This document shows, piece by piece, positions 24,985-33,407 of a stretch of 64,000 bases of DNA. Source of the DNA: CAZOWM01 sp964583615 (GTDB lineage: Bacteria > Spirochaetota > B62-G9 > DRHN01). Numbering within the stretch: the stretch's first letter is position 1; each line of letters opens with the position of its first letter. The stretch lies in contig CAZOWM010000002.1 of the NCBI GenBank assembly GCA_964583615.1, positions 55,107 through 119,106 on the forward strand, in the 5' to 3' direction. A program made the position numbers and the translations under genes. The notes under the pieces were generated by a model. The model made no database searches, was not told the DNA's origin, and saw only the letters and a program-made list of their open reading frames with translations.

Positions 24985-25622
24985 CTCCATACGCTGTAAT
25001 AACCGGTGATTTGGTGAAATCGAGCACATTCAAAGAGAAAAGAAAAGATGCACTGCGCACACTGGATGAAATATTCAACACACTAAAATCAAAATTACCG
25101 AAAGATATTGATACTTTCATTTCTGATATCTTTCGAGGCGACTCGTTCCAAATAGTCGTCTCTGACGCTGAATATGCTTTATCGATCGCGATTTTTATCA
25201 GAGCTCAACTAATACGAAGATCTACAGCAGGAATAGCAATCAATACGAGAATTTCAATTGGTATCGGCAGTATTGAATATTTGAACCAGGAAAAAATCAT
25301 GGAGAGCGACGATGAGGCATTTCGATTATCCGAAAGATCGCTGGATGAAATCCCAAACTACAGGAGACTTATCATTACGTCTTCGAGTGAAGAACAAAAC
25401 CAAACGTTAGAGGTGTTATCCGCTTTCATAGACGCAATTACATCGAGATGGACGTCAGAACAAGCAGAAGCTATTTCACATTGGATATTCGGAAAAACCC
25501 AAACTGCATTAGCAAAAAGAATCGGAGTCACACAATCAGCAGTTCAACAGAGGCTTCAACTCGCCGGCCACTTTGCAATTGAAGCATGCGTAAAGTATTT
25601 TGATTCAATTATTCATAAATAA
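24981..25622 (+). CDS. SatD-family protein with C-terminal helix-turn-helix
   Basis: This protein of 213 residues is of the SatD family (PF16264). The N-terminal ITGDLVKSS phrase is the family mark, followed by a nucleotide-cyclase-like ferredoxin fold (DIFRGDSFQIV and ISIGIGSIEYL). The C-terminal part (TQTALAKRIGVTQSAVQQRL, about residue 175-194) is a sigma-region-4-like helix-turn-helix, so DNA binding is likely. A TTG start at 24981 is used. SatD is typically encoded beside a DUF3307 membrane protein; here that partner survives only as a fragment directly downstream. Base composition is more AT-rich than the neighbouring genes, consistent with acquisition. Its function is poorly understood. 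Confidence 0.85.
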   Translation: MTPYAVITGDLVKSSTFKEKRKDALRTLDEIFNTLKSKLPKDIDTFISDIFRGDSFQIVVSDAEYALSIAIFIRAQLIRRSTAGIAINTRISIGIGSIEYLNQEKIMESDDEAFRLSERSLDEIPNYRRLIITSSSEEQNQTLEVLSAFIDAITSRWTSEQAEAISHWIFGKTQTALAKRIGVTQSAVQQRLQLAGHFAIEACVKYFDSIIHK

Positions 25623-25816
25623 AAGAGATAGGGCAAATAATAGAGCCCTTTCGAAAACAGGTGAATGATGAAGAAGTTTCAAAGGGGTTAGAAAAAGCTG
25701 GAATGTGGAGCGGGTGCATTGAGCGAACAATAATTTATATTTTTGTACTGAGCAATTTTTTAACTGCAATTGCATTTCTTGTAACAGCAAAATCAATTTT
25801 TCGATATTTGATATGA
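25622..25816 (+). pseudogene. Decayed DUF3307 membrane protein (partner of SatD)
   Basis: A frame open through 25622-25813, with stop at 25816, encodes EKAGMWSGCIERTIIYIF and then a helix ending LVTAKSIFRY. This matches the conserved core of DUF3307 proteins (a G-x-W/Y-I-G-x-L-E-R motif, a membrane helix, and A-A-K-S-I-F-R-F). Full-length members have several membrane helices before this segment and more after it; both are missing, and no proper start with a ribosome-binding site is visible. It is a double-ended truncation directly after SatD. Confidence 0.6.
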
Positions 25817-26016
25817 TTACGATTTTTCTTGTGATAGATTTCACACATAGTATAATTGGAGCTTGTCATCGCATATTTTTGAAAGATGCTTGAATGAATA
25901 AGCTTCATTGTTCCACGTTTTGCCGAAAAACGCGGCTTCGGAGAGTGCTCATCAGGCTGAGAATATAATTTTTCATATCAGTAATGAAATAAACAAAAAA
26001 ATGCTGGAGGGCCGAA

Positions 26017-26541
26017 ATGGCAAGTAAATCAGAGGAAATGCAGAAAAGGGCCTATGATCTGGGCTACACGTATGAGGGCACATGGGGCGACTGCTCGCAG
26101 GCCGCAATACGGTCTCTCATGGAAGTATATGACGAGATGGACAAGAACATATTCAGGGGCATGGCGGGATTTCACGGCGGGGGCGGCTGTGAATGCGACG
26201 CTTCCTGCGGTGCGTACTGCGCAAGCATATATTTCATAAGCATGCGATACGGTCGAGAGCTCGATGCGCTTGGAAAAGACCCCGATGATCCCAAGGCACT
26301 CGAAGTTCTTGGTCGTCTCAACGGGCTCATCAAGAAGGTACACGACAAGTTCATAGATGAATACGGAAGCATCACCTGCAGTCAGATTCACAGAAAGCTG
26401 TACGGCCGCTCCTTTTACTTCAACGATCCGGACGATGTCCCAAAGTTTGAAGAATTGGGCGGCCACGACTGGGGATGCACGAGCGTGGTTGGAAACGCGG
26501 CGAAATGGACTGTCGAAGTCCTTGAAGCTGAAAAAGAGTAA
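26017..26541 (+). CDS. C_GCAxxG_C_C family redox-type protein
   Basis: This protein of 174 residues has the cysteine pattern of the C_GCAxxG_C_C family (PF09719): an early cysteine in WGDCSQAA, the glycine-rich GGGGCECDASCGAYC segment, a cysteine in ITCSQIHRKLYG, and one in DWGCTSVVGNAA. These proteins are thought to bind a metal or redox centre, and some are linked to electron transfer, but no reaction is established. The start has GGAGGG upstream. It stands alone between AT-rich spacers. Confidence 0.85.
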   Translation: MASKSEEMQKRAYDLGYTYEGTWGDCSQAAIRSLMEVYDEMDKNIFRGMAGFHGGGGCECDASCGAYCASIYFISMRYGRELDALGKDPDDPKALEVLGRLNGLIKKVHDKFIDEYGSITCSQIHRKLYGRSFYFNDPDDVPKFEELGGHDWGCTSVVGNAAKWTVEVLEAEKE

Positions 26542-27226
26542 TTGTTTTACTGCAAACCGCCTTTAGCAAAGACAGCATGTGATGTACATGCGACGAAATG
26601 TATCAATATCTTTTTATCAGGTTACGGTCTCCGTCACGCATTCGGATCATATCGTATATCGATGACGTACTGACCGCTGTATCGGATGTCCAGACTGGAC
26701 GGAAGAAAAAGAATGGGAAGTCTATAATATCCGCCACCTCATACTCCCATACCTTTTGCCCGATCGGTCGTATTCTAATGATTTATTAACAAATAAAGGC
26801 ATCCTCAGGCTCTCTATATTAAACTCTCAAACCCTTTTCCATGGTCAACAGGCTGCTCATACAGGTGTAATAAGGCCCCTTCGTGCTGTAGTTATTCGAT
26901 CAAGATTGAGAGTAATTCGGTTTTTCTTGACATAGCTTTAGAGCAGTGTATGATGTTTAAAGGAAAATACTGTCTTAAATTATTCAAAACAAGATTTCGA
27001 TAACGGATGCAGCGTGTTCGGCTTCTGATATAATTTGGATGAATGTTGAATTTCATACATCGGTCTGAAAATGTAATATTCATGCATACATCGCACGCTC
27101 ATTTTGAGAACTTCGGATAAGAGATGTCGGTATATTCATTGTTTTTCACTAAAATAAATGCTTTTCAAATATATATCTAAAAACCCAAAGTTCGACTAAT
27201 TTCTTAAAAAAAGGAGGATAGCATCT
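26542..27226. other. AT-rich intergenic region upstream of the ABC importer
   Basis: This 685-base spacer has no convincing gene. On the minus strand about 26620-26790 reads like coding debris (VWEYEVADIIDF, then TAVSTSSIYDMIRMRDGD) without a start; I do not recognise it. The last 100 bases are very AT-rich and end in the strong AAAGGAGG ribosome-binding site of the binding-protein gene, so the promoter of the importer operon probably lies here. Confidence 0.4.
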
Positions 27227-28915
27227 ATGTCAAAAAAAGAAGAGAACAAAATGTCCCGGAGGTCCTTTCTGAAAAAATCGATAGGAGCCGGGGCGGGTAT
27301 TGCGGCAGCTTCCGTTTTGTCGAAGTACATGACGGGCGACCGGTACAGTCCATACTCGATCTTCGCAAGCTCTGAGAAGAAGCTTGAATATACTCCCAAG
27401 GCCGGACTTGCCCCTGGTATGATCGGAGGGCCCACAGGGTTCGACGGCGCTGAGCGCTATCAATACAGCGGAGACGAGGCCGCGGGAAGGGCTGTTGAAG
27501 GCCTTCGCAAGCTCAAAGCAGATGGCAAAGCCCCCGATAAGCTCGTTATCATGGTTCCGCCAGGTTGTGTCGGGCACTATGAAAGCCCTTTCCCGGAGGG
27601 CGCCCCTCAGGCAAAGCAGGTGTTTGCAGAAGAGACCGGTATCGAGATTGATGTTGTTGATGTGGTGGAGTCAGAACAGACCACAAAGCTCATCCAGGAC
27701 TACCAGACCGGTGCACGGACATACGATATCTATTCCTACTGGGTAGATGAGAACGCAGATCTTGCGGCTGCGGGCGCCATTGCCAATCTGGACGAGTTTG
27801 TAGACAAGTATAAACCGGACTGGAACGATCCAGAGTGGGGAAACGTGGGCGGTGATGTTACCACAACAGCTACACAAAAATACCTTGGCAGTGATTACAC
27901 CGTGTTAATGGATGGAGACTACCAGCTCTGGGTATATAGAAAAGATCTTTTCGAGGACCCAAAGGAGCAGCGGGCATTCAAGGACAAGTACGGCTGGGAT
28001 CTCCAGTGGCCAGAGACCTGGGAGCAGCTCGACCAGATCTCCCGGTTCTTCAACAGACCCGAGAAGGGACTTTTAGGCTGCACGGACCTCAGAAACCAGT
28101 ACTGGGGATTTTCCAATTGGTTCCAGCGCTACACTTCCTATGATAATCCCAATCAGTACTACTGGGATGACGACATGAATCCGCTTATCACAATGGATGC
28201 TGGGATCAAGGCGACAGAACAACACGTGAATTCTCTTGAATGGCATCACAAGGACGCCATCTCATGGGGATGGCCTGAGCAGTACGCCAACATGTCCTCA
28301 GGTGGTGCGGCAGTAACCTGCGCCTACCCGAACATGCCCAAGTTCCTCGACACCCCCAAGGCCCCTGACTGGCTCGGTGTCGAAAGCAAGGTGTACCAGA
28401 AACTCAGATCGGGCGTTGCTCCGGGCCGCGTGCACGACGGAGTTCTGGTGAGAAGGACCGTCTGGTGGCCGAGTATCGGGCACGGAGTTGCTGCTAACGG
28501 AAAGTACACGGAGGCAGCGTATCTGTTACTCCAGTGGATTTCTTCAGGCAAGGTGAGTACCTGGCTCACTGCGAATCCCGCAGGGTACTACGACCCGTGG
28601 AAGATTCCCCACTTCAAGGACCCGTATGTCATCAGCTCATACAAGGACTGGCACATCAACACTTACGTTGAGTCGATCAAGCGTTCCTCACCACCCCTCA
28701 TCATACCGGGTGTGATCGAGTACCGCACTGCTCTCGATACTTCACTGCAGCAGGCGCTCGCAGGCCAGAAGACGCCGGCCCAGGCGATAAGAGACTGCGC
28801 GGCTGAGTGGAACCGTATTACGGACAAGCGCGGAAGGGACAAGCAGATTACTGCTATCAAGGCGACGCGTGCTGCATGGCCGACGGTGGTTGACAAGCCG
28901 ACGATTATGGCATAA
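27227..28915 (+). CDS. Tat-exported ABC transporter substrate-binding protein
   Basis: This protein of 562 residues is a family-1-type (sugar/oligosaccharide) extracellular solute-binding protein. The N-terminus has a twin-arginine signal (MSRRSFLKKSIGAGAG), so it is probably exported folded. Binding-protein phrases include FAEETGIEIDVVDVVES, DIYSYWVDENADLAAAGAI, and DGDYQLWVYRKDLFED. It is longer than most such proteins (400-450 residues) and rich in tryptophan and tyrosine, which often line carbohydrate or quaternary-amine pockets. The start has AAAGGAGG. It begins the importer operon and is followed by a strong hairpin at 28925-28954. The ligand is unknown; the downstream methyltransferase genes suggest a methylated compound. 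Confidence 0.9.
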   Translation: MSKKEENKMSRRSFLKKSIGAGAGIAAASVLSKYMTGDRYSPYSIFASSEKKLEYTPKAGLAPGMIGGPTGFDGAERYQYSGDEAAGRAVEGLRKLKADGKAPDKLVIMVPPGCVGHYESPFPEGAPQAKQVFAEETGIEIDVVDVVESEQTTKLIQDYQTGARTYDIYSYWVDENADLAAAGAIANLDEFVDKYKPDWNDPEWGNVGGDVTTTATQKYLGSDYTVLMDGDYQLWVYRKDLFEDPKEQRAFKDKYGWDLQWPETWEQLDQISRFFNRPEKGLLGCTDLRNQYWGFSNWFQRYTSYDNPNQYYWDDDMNPLITMDAGIKATEQHVNSLEWHHKDAISWGWPEQYANMSSGGAAVTCAYPNMPKFLDTPKAPDWLGVESKVYQKLRSGVAPGRVHDGVLVRRTVWWPSIGHGVAANGKYTEAAYLLLQWISSGKVSTWLTANPAGYYDPWKIPHFKDPYVISSYKDWHINTYVESIKRSSPPLIIPGVIEYRTALDTSLQQALAGQKTPAQAIRDCAAEWNRITDKRGRDKQITAIKATRAAWPTVVDKPTIMA

Positions 28916-28924
28916 CGGACAAGC

Positions 28925-28954
28925 GGATGACAGGCCCCTCGGGGCCTGTCATCC
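28925..28954 (+). terminator. Strong hairpin after the binding-protein gene
   Basis: A perfect inverted repeat (GGATGACAGGCCCC and its complement, with a minimal central loop) lies 10 bases after the stop codon. It has no T-run, so it is more likely a transcript-stabilising or partial-termination element that keeps binding-protein mRNA above permease mRNA than a full terminator. Confidence 0.7.
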
Positions 28955-29069
28955 TACAGTGTACCGCAGCGTATCCATACAGCGTCACACCCTACGGGAA
29001 AGGACGGAGCTCGGGGCCCTGCGGAATGAAACCCCACAGGAAACTGAAACGAAAATGGGAGGCACCCTT

Positions 29070-30008
29070 GTGCTCAAAAAACAGATAAAACTCGAAGACA
29101 GGGGAAAGATAGACACGGCGAGGTTCGGGTTTTTCATGATCCTTCCCGCGCTGGTTTTTCTGCTGTTCATCGTCATCTTCCCGCTTCTTTCCTCGATCTA
29201 TCTCAGCTTGTCGGAGTGGTCGCCTCTGACCGGAGGCGGCACGCGCTGGTATGAAGCGTACAAATATTGGGGATGGCTCGCCAACTACTGGAATATTCTC
29301 AGGGACGTTGAGTTTCTCATCGCAATTCTCAGGACATTCGTGATCGTTATCGTGGTTGTTCCAGTCGAATTTTTTATCGGGCTCGGACTGGCCTTTCTGT
29401 TCAGGGAAAATTTCACCGGGAAGAAGGTCTTTTACAGCATCATACTGATGCCGATGATGATTGTTCCGGCGGTGGCAGGTTTCGTCTTTTACATGCTTTT
29501 TCAGGCCCAAGGGCCCGTGAATGCCGTGCTTTCGGCACTGGCAATGAAGGAGGTTTCCATTCTCTGGCTTCAGGGAAAGGCCAGTGCGATCATCGCCATC
29601 ATGATCGCGGATATATGGCAGTGGTCGCCCTTCATGTTTCTCATACTCCTGTCCGGGCTCCTCGCGCTCCCTGAGGACCAGATAAACGCCGCGCTCATCC
29701 TCGGCGCGACGAAGTGGCAACGTTTCAAGATGGTGCTCTTCCCCCTCATGAAGCCGGTGATCGTCATCTCGCTCATATTCCGCGGGATGGAGGCGGTAAA
29801 GATCTTTGATTCCATCTGGCTCATGACCACAGGCGGGCCGGGCACTGCGACTGAGTCCATTTCGGTATACATGTACAAACACGGGTTCAAACACCTCCAG
29901 TGGTCATGGGTGGCGGCGGGAGGTATCATTATTCTCATTATCATCACCCTCATATCGCTGCAGGCCTTGAAACCGATCAAGGAACAGGAGGAAAAGCAGG
30001 CGGCCTGA
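29070..30008 (+). CDS. ABC transporter permease (MalF/UgpA type)
   Basis: This protein of 312 residues has six membrane helices and is one half of the importer channel. The cytosolic EAA loop reads QINAALILGATKWQRFKMVLFP (about residue 210-232), where it meets the ATPases. I choose a GTG start at 29070, since GGGAGG lies 7 bases upstream; an ATG at 29055 contains that site and is the alternative. It is followed by the second permease after 83 bases. Confidence 0.9.
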   Translation: MLKKQIKLEDRGKIDTARFGFFMILPALVFLLFIVIFPLLSSIYLSLSEWSPLTGGGTRWYEAYKYWGWLANYWNILRDVEFLIAILRTFVIVIVVVPVEFFIGLGLAFLFRENFTGKKVFYSIILMPMMIVPAVAGFVFYMLFQAQGPVNAVLSALAMKEVSILWLQGKASAIIAIMIADIWQWSPFMFLILLSGLLALPEDQINAALILGATKWQRFKMVLFPLMKPVIVISLIFRGMEAVKIFDSIWLMTTGGPGTATESISVYMYKHGFKHLQWSWVAAGGIIILIIITLISLQALKPIKEQEEKQAA

Positions 30009-30091
30009 AGCCCGGAGTTGGAAGGTTTGATATGCGGTGCATTTTTCCTCAGGGGGCTGCTGGACGCGCCTGAACCATAAAGGACAGATAC

Positions 30092-30946
30092 ATGGAACAG
30101 AAACTGTATGTGAGAGCGCTTAAGTTCTTTCTCATCGTTGCGGTGACAATCCTCTTCTTCTTTCCGATCTACTGGGTATTCAGCATGGCTTTCAAGCCCT
30201 TCCCCGAGTGGACGGCTGCAGCTGGTAAGATATACTGGTATCCCCATCATCCGACGATAAACAATTTCAGGGCCATCTTTTCGCGCAAGCTGGAGATGAG
30301 CCCCATAGCGGGTACTGCGATACGGCCGATCGTCAACAGCCTGACGGTGAGCATCATCGGAACGGGCATCGCGATGGTCGTCGGTGTATTCGCCGCGTAC
30401 GGCATCTCGCGCTACAAGGCGGGGGGGAACCTTCCGTTCATGCTTCTTCAGCTCAGGATGTTTCCTCCCATCGCCATACTCATCCCTATCATGATCATGT
30501 GGGCTTTCCTGCGTATGATCGACACCTGGTACGGGCTCGTTATCATATACGGAGTGGTGACTTTGCCCTTCTCCGTATGGCTCATGAAGACCTTCTTCGA
30601 CGACATCCCGAAAGAGCTGGACGAGGCGGCGATCGTAGACGGATGCTCCAATATCGGCGCCTTCTTCAAGGTGGTCATTCCCCTTGCAAAAAGCGGCATC
30701 GCGTCGACCGCGCTGTTTGTATTTATTCTGAACTGGAGCGATTTTCTCATCGCCCTTATCCTCACGGACAGACGGTGGACCACGATACCGGTGCATATAA
30801 GCAAGCTCCAGTCTGCGATGGTGGGGGCCCTCTACGGACCGAAGGCTGCGCTGGCCATGATTGCGGCTGTACCGCCGATCATCTTCGGAATAATGATCCA
30901 GAAATACCTGGTGCGCGGTCTAACCTTCGGAGCAATAAAAAAGTAG
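30092..30946 (+). CDS. ABC transporter permease (MalG/UgpE type)
   Basis: This protein of 284 residues is the second channel subunit. It has an N-terminal helix (FFLIVAVTILFFFPIYWVFS), a periplasmic loop, and the EAA motif ELDEAAIVDGCSNIGAFFKVVIP (about 171-193). PIAILIPIMIMWAFLRMIDTWYG and the following helices match the MalG family. The start follows an AAAGGAC site. The first ATPase gene begins 13 bases after the stop. Confidence 0.92.
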   Translation: MEQKLYVRALKFFLIVAVTILFFFPIYWVFSMAFKPFPEWTAAAGKIYWYPHHPTINNFRAIFSRKLEMSPIAGTAIRPIVNSLTVSIIGTGIAMVVGVFAAYGISRYKAGGNLPFMLLQLRMFPPIAILIPIMIMWAFLRMIDTWYGLVIIYGVVTLPFSVWLMKTFFDDIPKELDEAAIVDGCSNIGAFFKVVIPLAKSGIASTALFVFILNWSDFLIALILTDRRWTTIPVHISKLQSAMVGALYGPKAALAMIAAVPPIIFGIMIQKYLVRGLTFGAIKK

Positions 30947-30959
30947 CGAGGAGAGCGAC

Positions 30960-32072
30960 ATGGCACATATCTCACTCGAGCGTCTCGTGAAGCGATTCGG
31001 AAAACAGACGGCGGTGGACAGACTCTCGCTCGAGATAAAGGACAGGGAGTTTATCGCACTGCTCGGTCCCTCCGGCTGCGGGAAGACGACAACGATGAAC
31101 ATGATCTCCGGGCTGTTGAAGCCGGATGAAGGCAATATATACTTCGACGGCCAATCCGTAATCAGCACCCCTCCCGGTAAGCGCGGGGTCGGCTTCATGT
31201 TCCAGAACTACGCGGTATTTACGTTCTTGAACGTGTACGACAACATCGCCTTCGGCCTGAAAATACAGAAGCTGCCGCATGAGGAGATAACCAGGAGGGT
31301 AAATGAAGTCACCCGTCTCCTGCAGATACGGCACCTTCTGAGAATGAGCGCGTCCGCACTGTCCATAAACGACATGCAGCGGGTGGCGCTCGCGCGGAGC
31401 ATGATCACGAAACCGAAAATATTTCTGCTCGACGAGCCGCTCTCCAACCTTGATGCAGCCCTGCGGGCAACCATGCGGGCCGAGCTGAAGAAGATACAGC
31501 AGGAGGCCGGACAGACGGCGATTTACGTAACCCACGATCAAGTCGAGGCGATGAGTCTCGCGGACAGAATAGCGGTTATGAACTTCGCCGTTCTTCAGCA
31601 ATACGACACCCCATACAATATATACAACCGGCCGAAAAACCTCTTTGTCGCAAACTTTATCGGCTCACCAACGATCAACTTCTTCGAGGGCATCTACAGG
31701 AAAAAGGAATTCGTCCTCTCCGATTTCTCGGGCGGCATTATGCCCGTTTCACCGAAATACGCAAAGGAAGTGGAAGCAAAACTGAAACAGGAGCGGGTCG
31801 TTGTCGGGGTTCGTCCGGAGCACCTGAAGGTGCGCCACAGAAAGAACGGTTCGGGGCACAATCTTAAGGCCAAAATCGTGAGCTACGAGCCGCTCGGCTC
31901 AAAGACCGTTGTGTATATGCATCCCGATGGAAACCCACATGCCATCATCAAATCCGTAATGGGTAGCGGGTACAAGCCCAAGCTGGGTGAAATAACGGTT
32001 CTCGATTTTGAAGAAAAGGCCATTTATCTGTTCGATAAGGAGACGGAGGAGCTCTCGCTCCGCTTTTCATAG
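30960..32072 (+). CDS. ABC transporter ATPase with degenerate signature motif
   Basis: This protein of 370 residues is of the MalK/UgpC type: an N-terminal ATPase domain and a C-terminal regulatory MOP-like domain (from about residue 240). Walker A GPSGCGKTT (about 36-44), Walker B FLLDEP and the D-loop SNLDA are intact, and the switch histidine is in VTHDQVE. The signature motif, normally LSGGQ, reads LSINDMQ (about 133-139). Loss of the two glycines should weaken the composite ATP site that uses this signature. It is paired with a second, canonical ATPase next door, so an asymmetric heterodimer is likely. The start has GGAG 7 bases upstream. Confidence 0.93.
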   Translation: MAHISLERLVKRFGKQTAVDRLSLEIKDREFIALLGPSGCGKTTTMNMISGLLKPDEGNIYFDGQSVISTPPGKRGVGFMFQNYAVFTFLNVYDNIAFGLKIQKLPHEEITRRVNEVTRLLQIRHLLRMSASALSINDMQRVALARSMITKPKIFLLDEPLSNLDAALRATMRAELKKIQQEAGQTAIYVTHDQVEAMSLADRIAVMNFAVLQQYDTPYNIYNRPKNLFVANFIGSPTINFFEGIYRKKEFVLSDFSGGIMPVSPKYAKEVEAKLKQERVVVGVRPEHLKVRHRKNGSGHNLKAKIVSYEPLGSKTVVYMHPDGNPHAIIKSVMGSGYKPKLGEITVLDFEEKAIYLFDKETEELSLRFS

Positions 32073-32094
32073 CGCGCGGTGATGAGGAGGATGT

Positions 32095-33228
32095 ATGGCG
32101 TCTATAGGCATTGAAGGGGTAACCAAGCGGTTCAAGAATACGGAAGCGATAAGAAAACTCGATCTCGAGATACACGACGGAGAGTTCTTCTGCGTCCTTG
32201 GTCCCCCCGGCGCGGGGAAGACCACGCTGCTTCGTCTAATTGTTGGGCTCGAGACTCCTGATGAAGGACGCATATTGATCGACGGCATCCCTGTTATCGG
32301 GATTCATCCAAGCAGACGAGATATTTCCATGATATTTCAGAATCTCGCGCTCTATCCCGACAAGACGGTGTTCGACAATATCGCGTTTCCGCTTCGCCAG
32401 CAGAAAATCGAGGAGGACAAAATACGGCAGCAGGTCGAAAAGGTCGCAGTGGATCTCCATATAGACTGGCTCCTGGAGAAGATTCCGTCGCAGCTCTCCG
32501 GAGGAGAGAGGCAGCGTGTCGCAATCGGCAGGGCGATCGTCCGGCAGCCGAAGGCGTATCTCATGGACGAACCGCTCTCGAACCTGGACGCCCTTCTCAG
32601 GCTCGAAATGAGGGTGAGCCTTAAAGAACTCCAGACGAATCTGAAAGAAACATTCGTCTACGTCACGCACGACCAGGTCGAAGCGCTTTCCATGGGAGAC
32701 CGCATCGCTGTACTGAATCATGGTGAGCTCCAGCAGGTGGGCAATCCCGAAACGATATATCAGGAACCCAACAACATGTTTGTAGCGACCATGCTCGGGA
32801 GTCCTCCGATGAACTTCCTCAAGTGCGAGATCATCAAGGACCAGAGGGCTGTCAGGATTAAGCACAGAAGCTTCAGTTTCGAAACGAAGGGTAAGGACTG
32901 CGTCGATGCGCTCAAAAAGGCCGGTGAAAATGGAGCCGTTATACTCGGCCTCAGGCCTGAAGACGTCTCCATTCATTATGAAGACGGCGGCGGAACCGTG
33001 CCTGCAGAGATATACGTTACCGAACCGCTCGGGAACGAGACGATTGTGGACGTGGCACTCGGAGAGAATGTGATCAAGGTTATTACTGAACCGGATTTCG
33101 CGGGAAGTACGGGCCAGACGATCAAACTGGGGATCAACTGCTCAAAGCTCCACTTCTTCAACGCAAAAACACACCGGTGTATCTACCATGCATCGAAGAA
33201 GGACGGCATACGGGTACTGACCGGTTGA
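32095..33228 (+). CDS. ABC transporter ATPase, canonical partner
   Basis: This protein of 377 residues is a second MalK/UgpC-type ATPase. Walker A is GPPGAGKTT, the signature LSGGERQR (about 134), Walker B YLMDEP, and the switch histidine is in VTHDQVE; a C-terminal regulatory domain follows (RPEDVSIHYEDGG). All motifs are intact, unlike those of its neighbour. The start has GAGGAGG 5 bases upstream. It is the last importer gene; a 179-base gap follows before the UroD-type gene. Confidence 0.94.
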   Translation: MASIGIEGVTKRFKNTEAIRKLDLEIHDGEFFCVLGPPGAGKTTLLRLIVGLETPDEGRILIDGIPVIGIHPSRRDISMIFQNLALYPDKTVFDNIAFPLRQQKIEEDKIRQQVEKVAVDLHIDWLLEKIPSQLSGGERQRVAIGRAIVRQPKAYLMDEPLSNLDALLRLEMRVSLKELQTNLKETFVYVTHDQVEALSMGDRIAVLNHGELQQVGNPETIYQEPNNMFVATMLGSPPMNFLKCEIIKDQRAVRIKHRSFSFETKGKDCVDALKKAGENGAVILGLRPEDVSIHYEDGGGTVPAEIYVTEPLGNETIVDVALGENVIKVITEPDFAGSTGQTIKLGINCSKLHFFNAKTHRCIYHASKKDGIRVLTG

Positions 33229-33407
33229 TCGTTCTACGCCTGTGAGGAGTTTTAGAATCTACCAAAAGCTGTCAATGGCTCGGTGGCTGCTGCACGGGAG
33301 GCGGGAGCTTTCATGAAACGGCAACGATTTGGCGTACCGCTCATTCCGTCAGTCGGCGGCTGATATGAGACGGCTTAACGTATCAACCTTATAGAGAGGA
33401 GGAGTGC

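Noticed and set aside
33229..33407. Possible cobalamin riboswitch before the UroD/corrinoid genes
   Set aside because: No B12-box (GCCACTG-type) sequence or consistent pairing could be found in the 179-base spacer.
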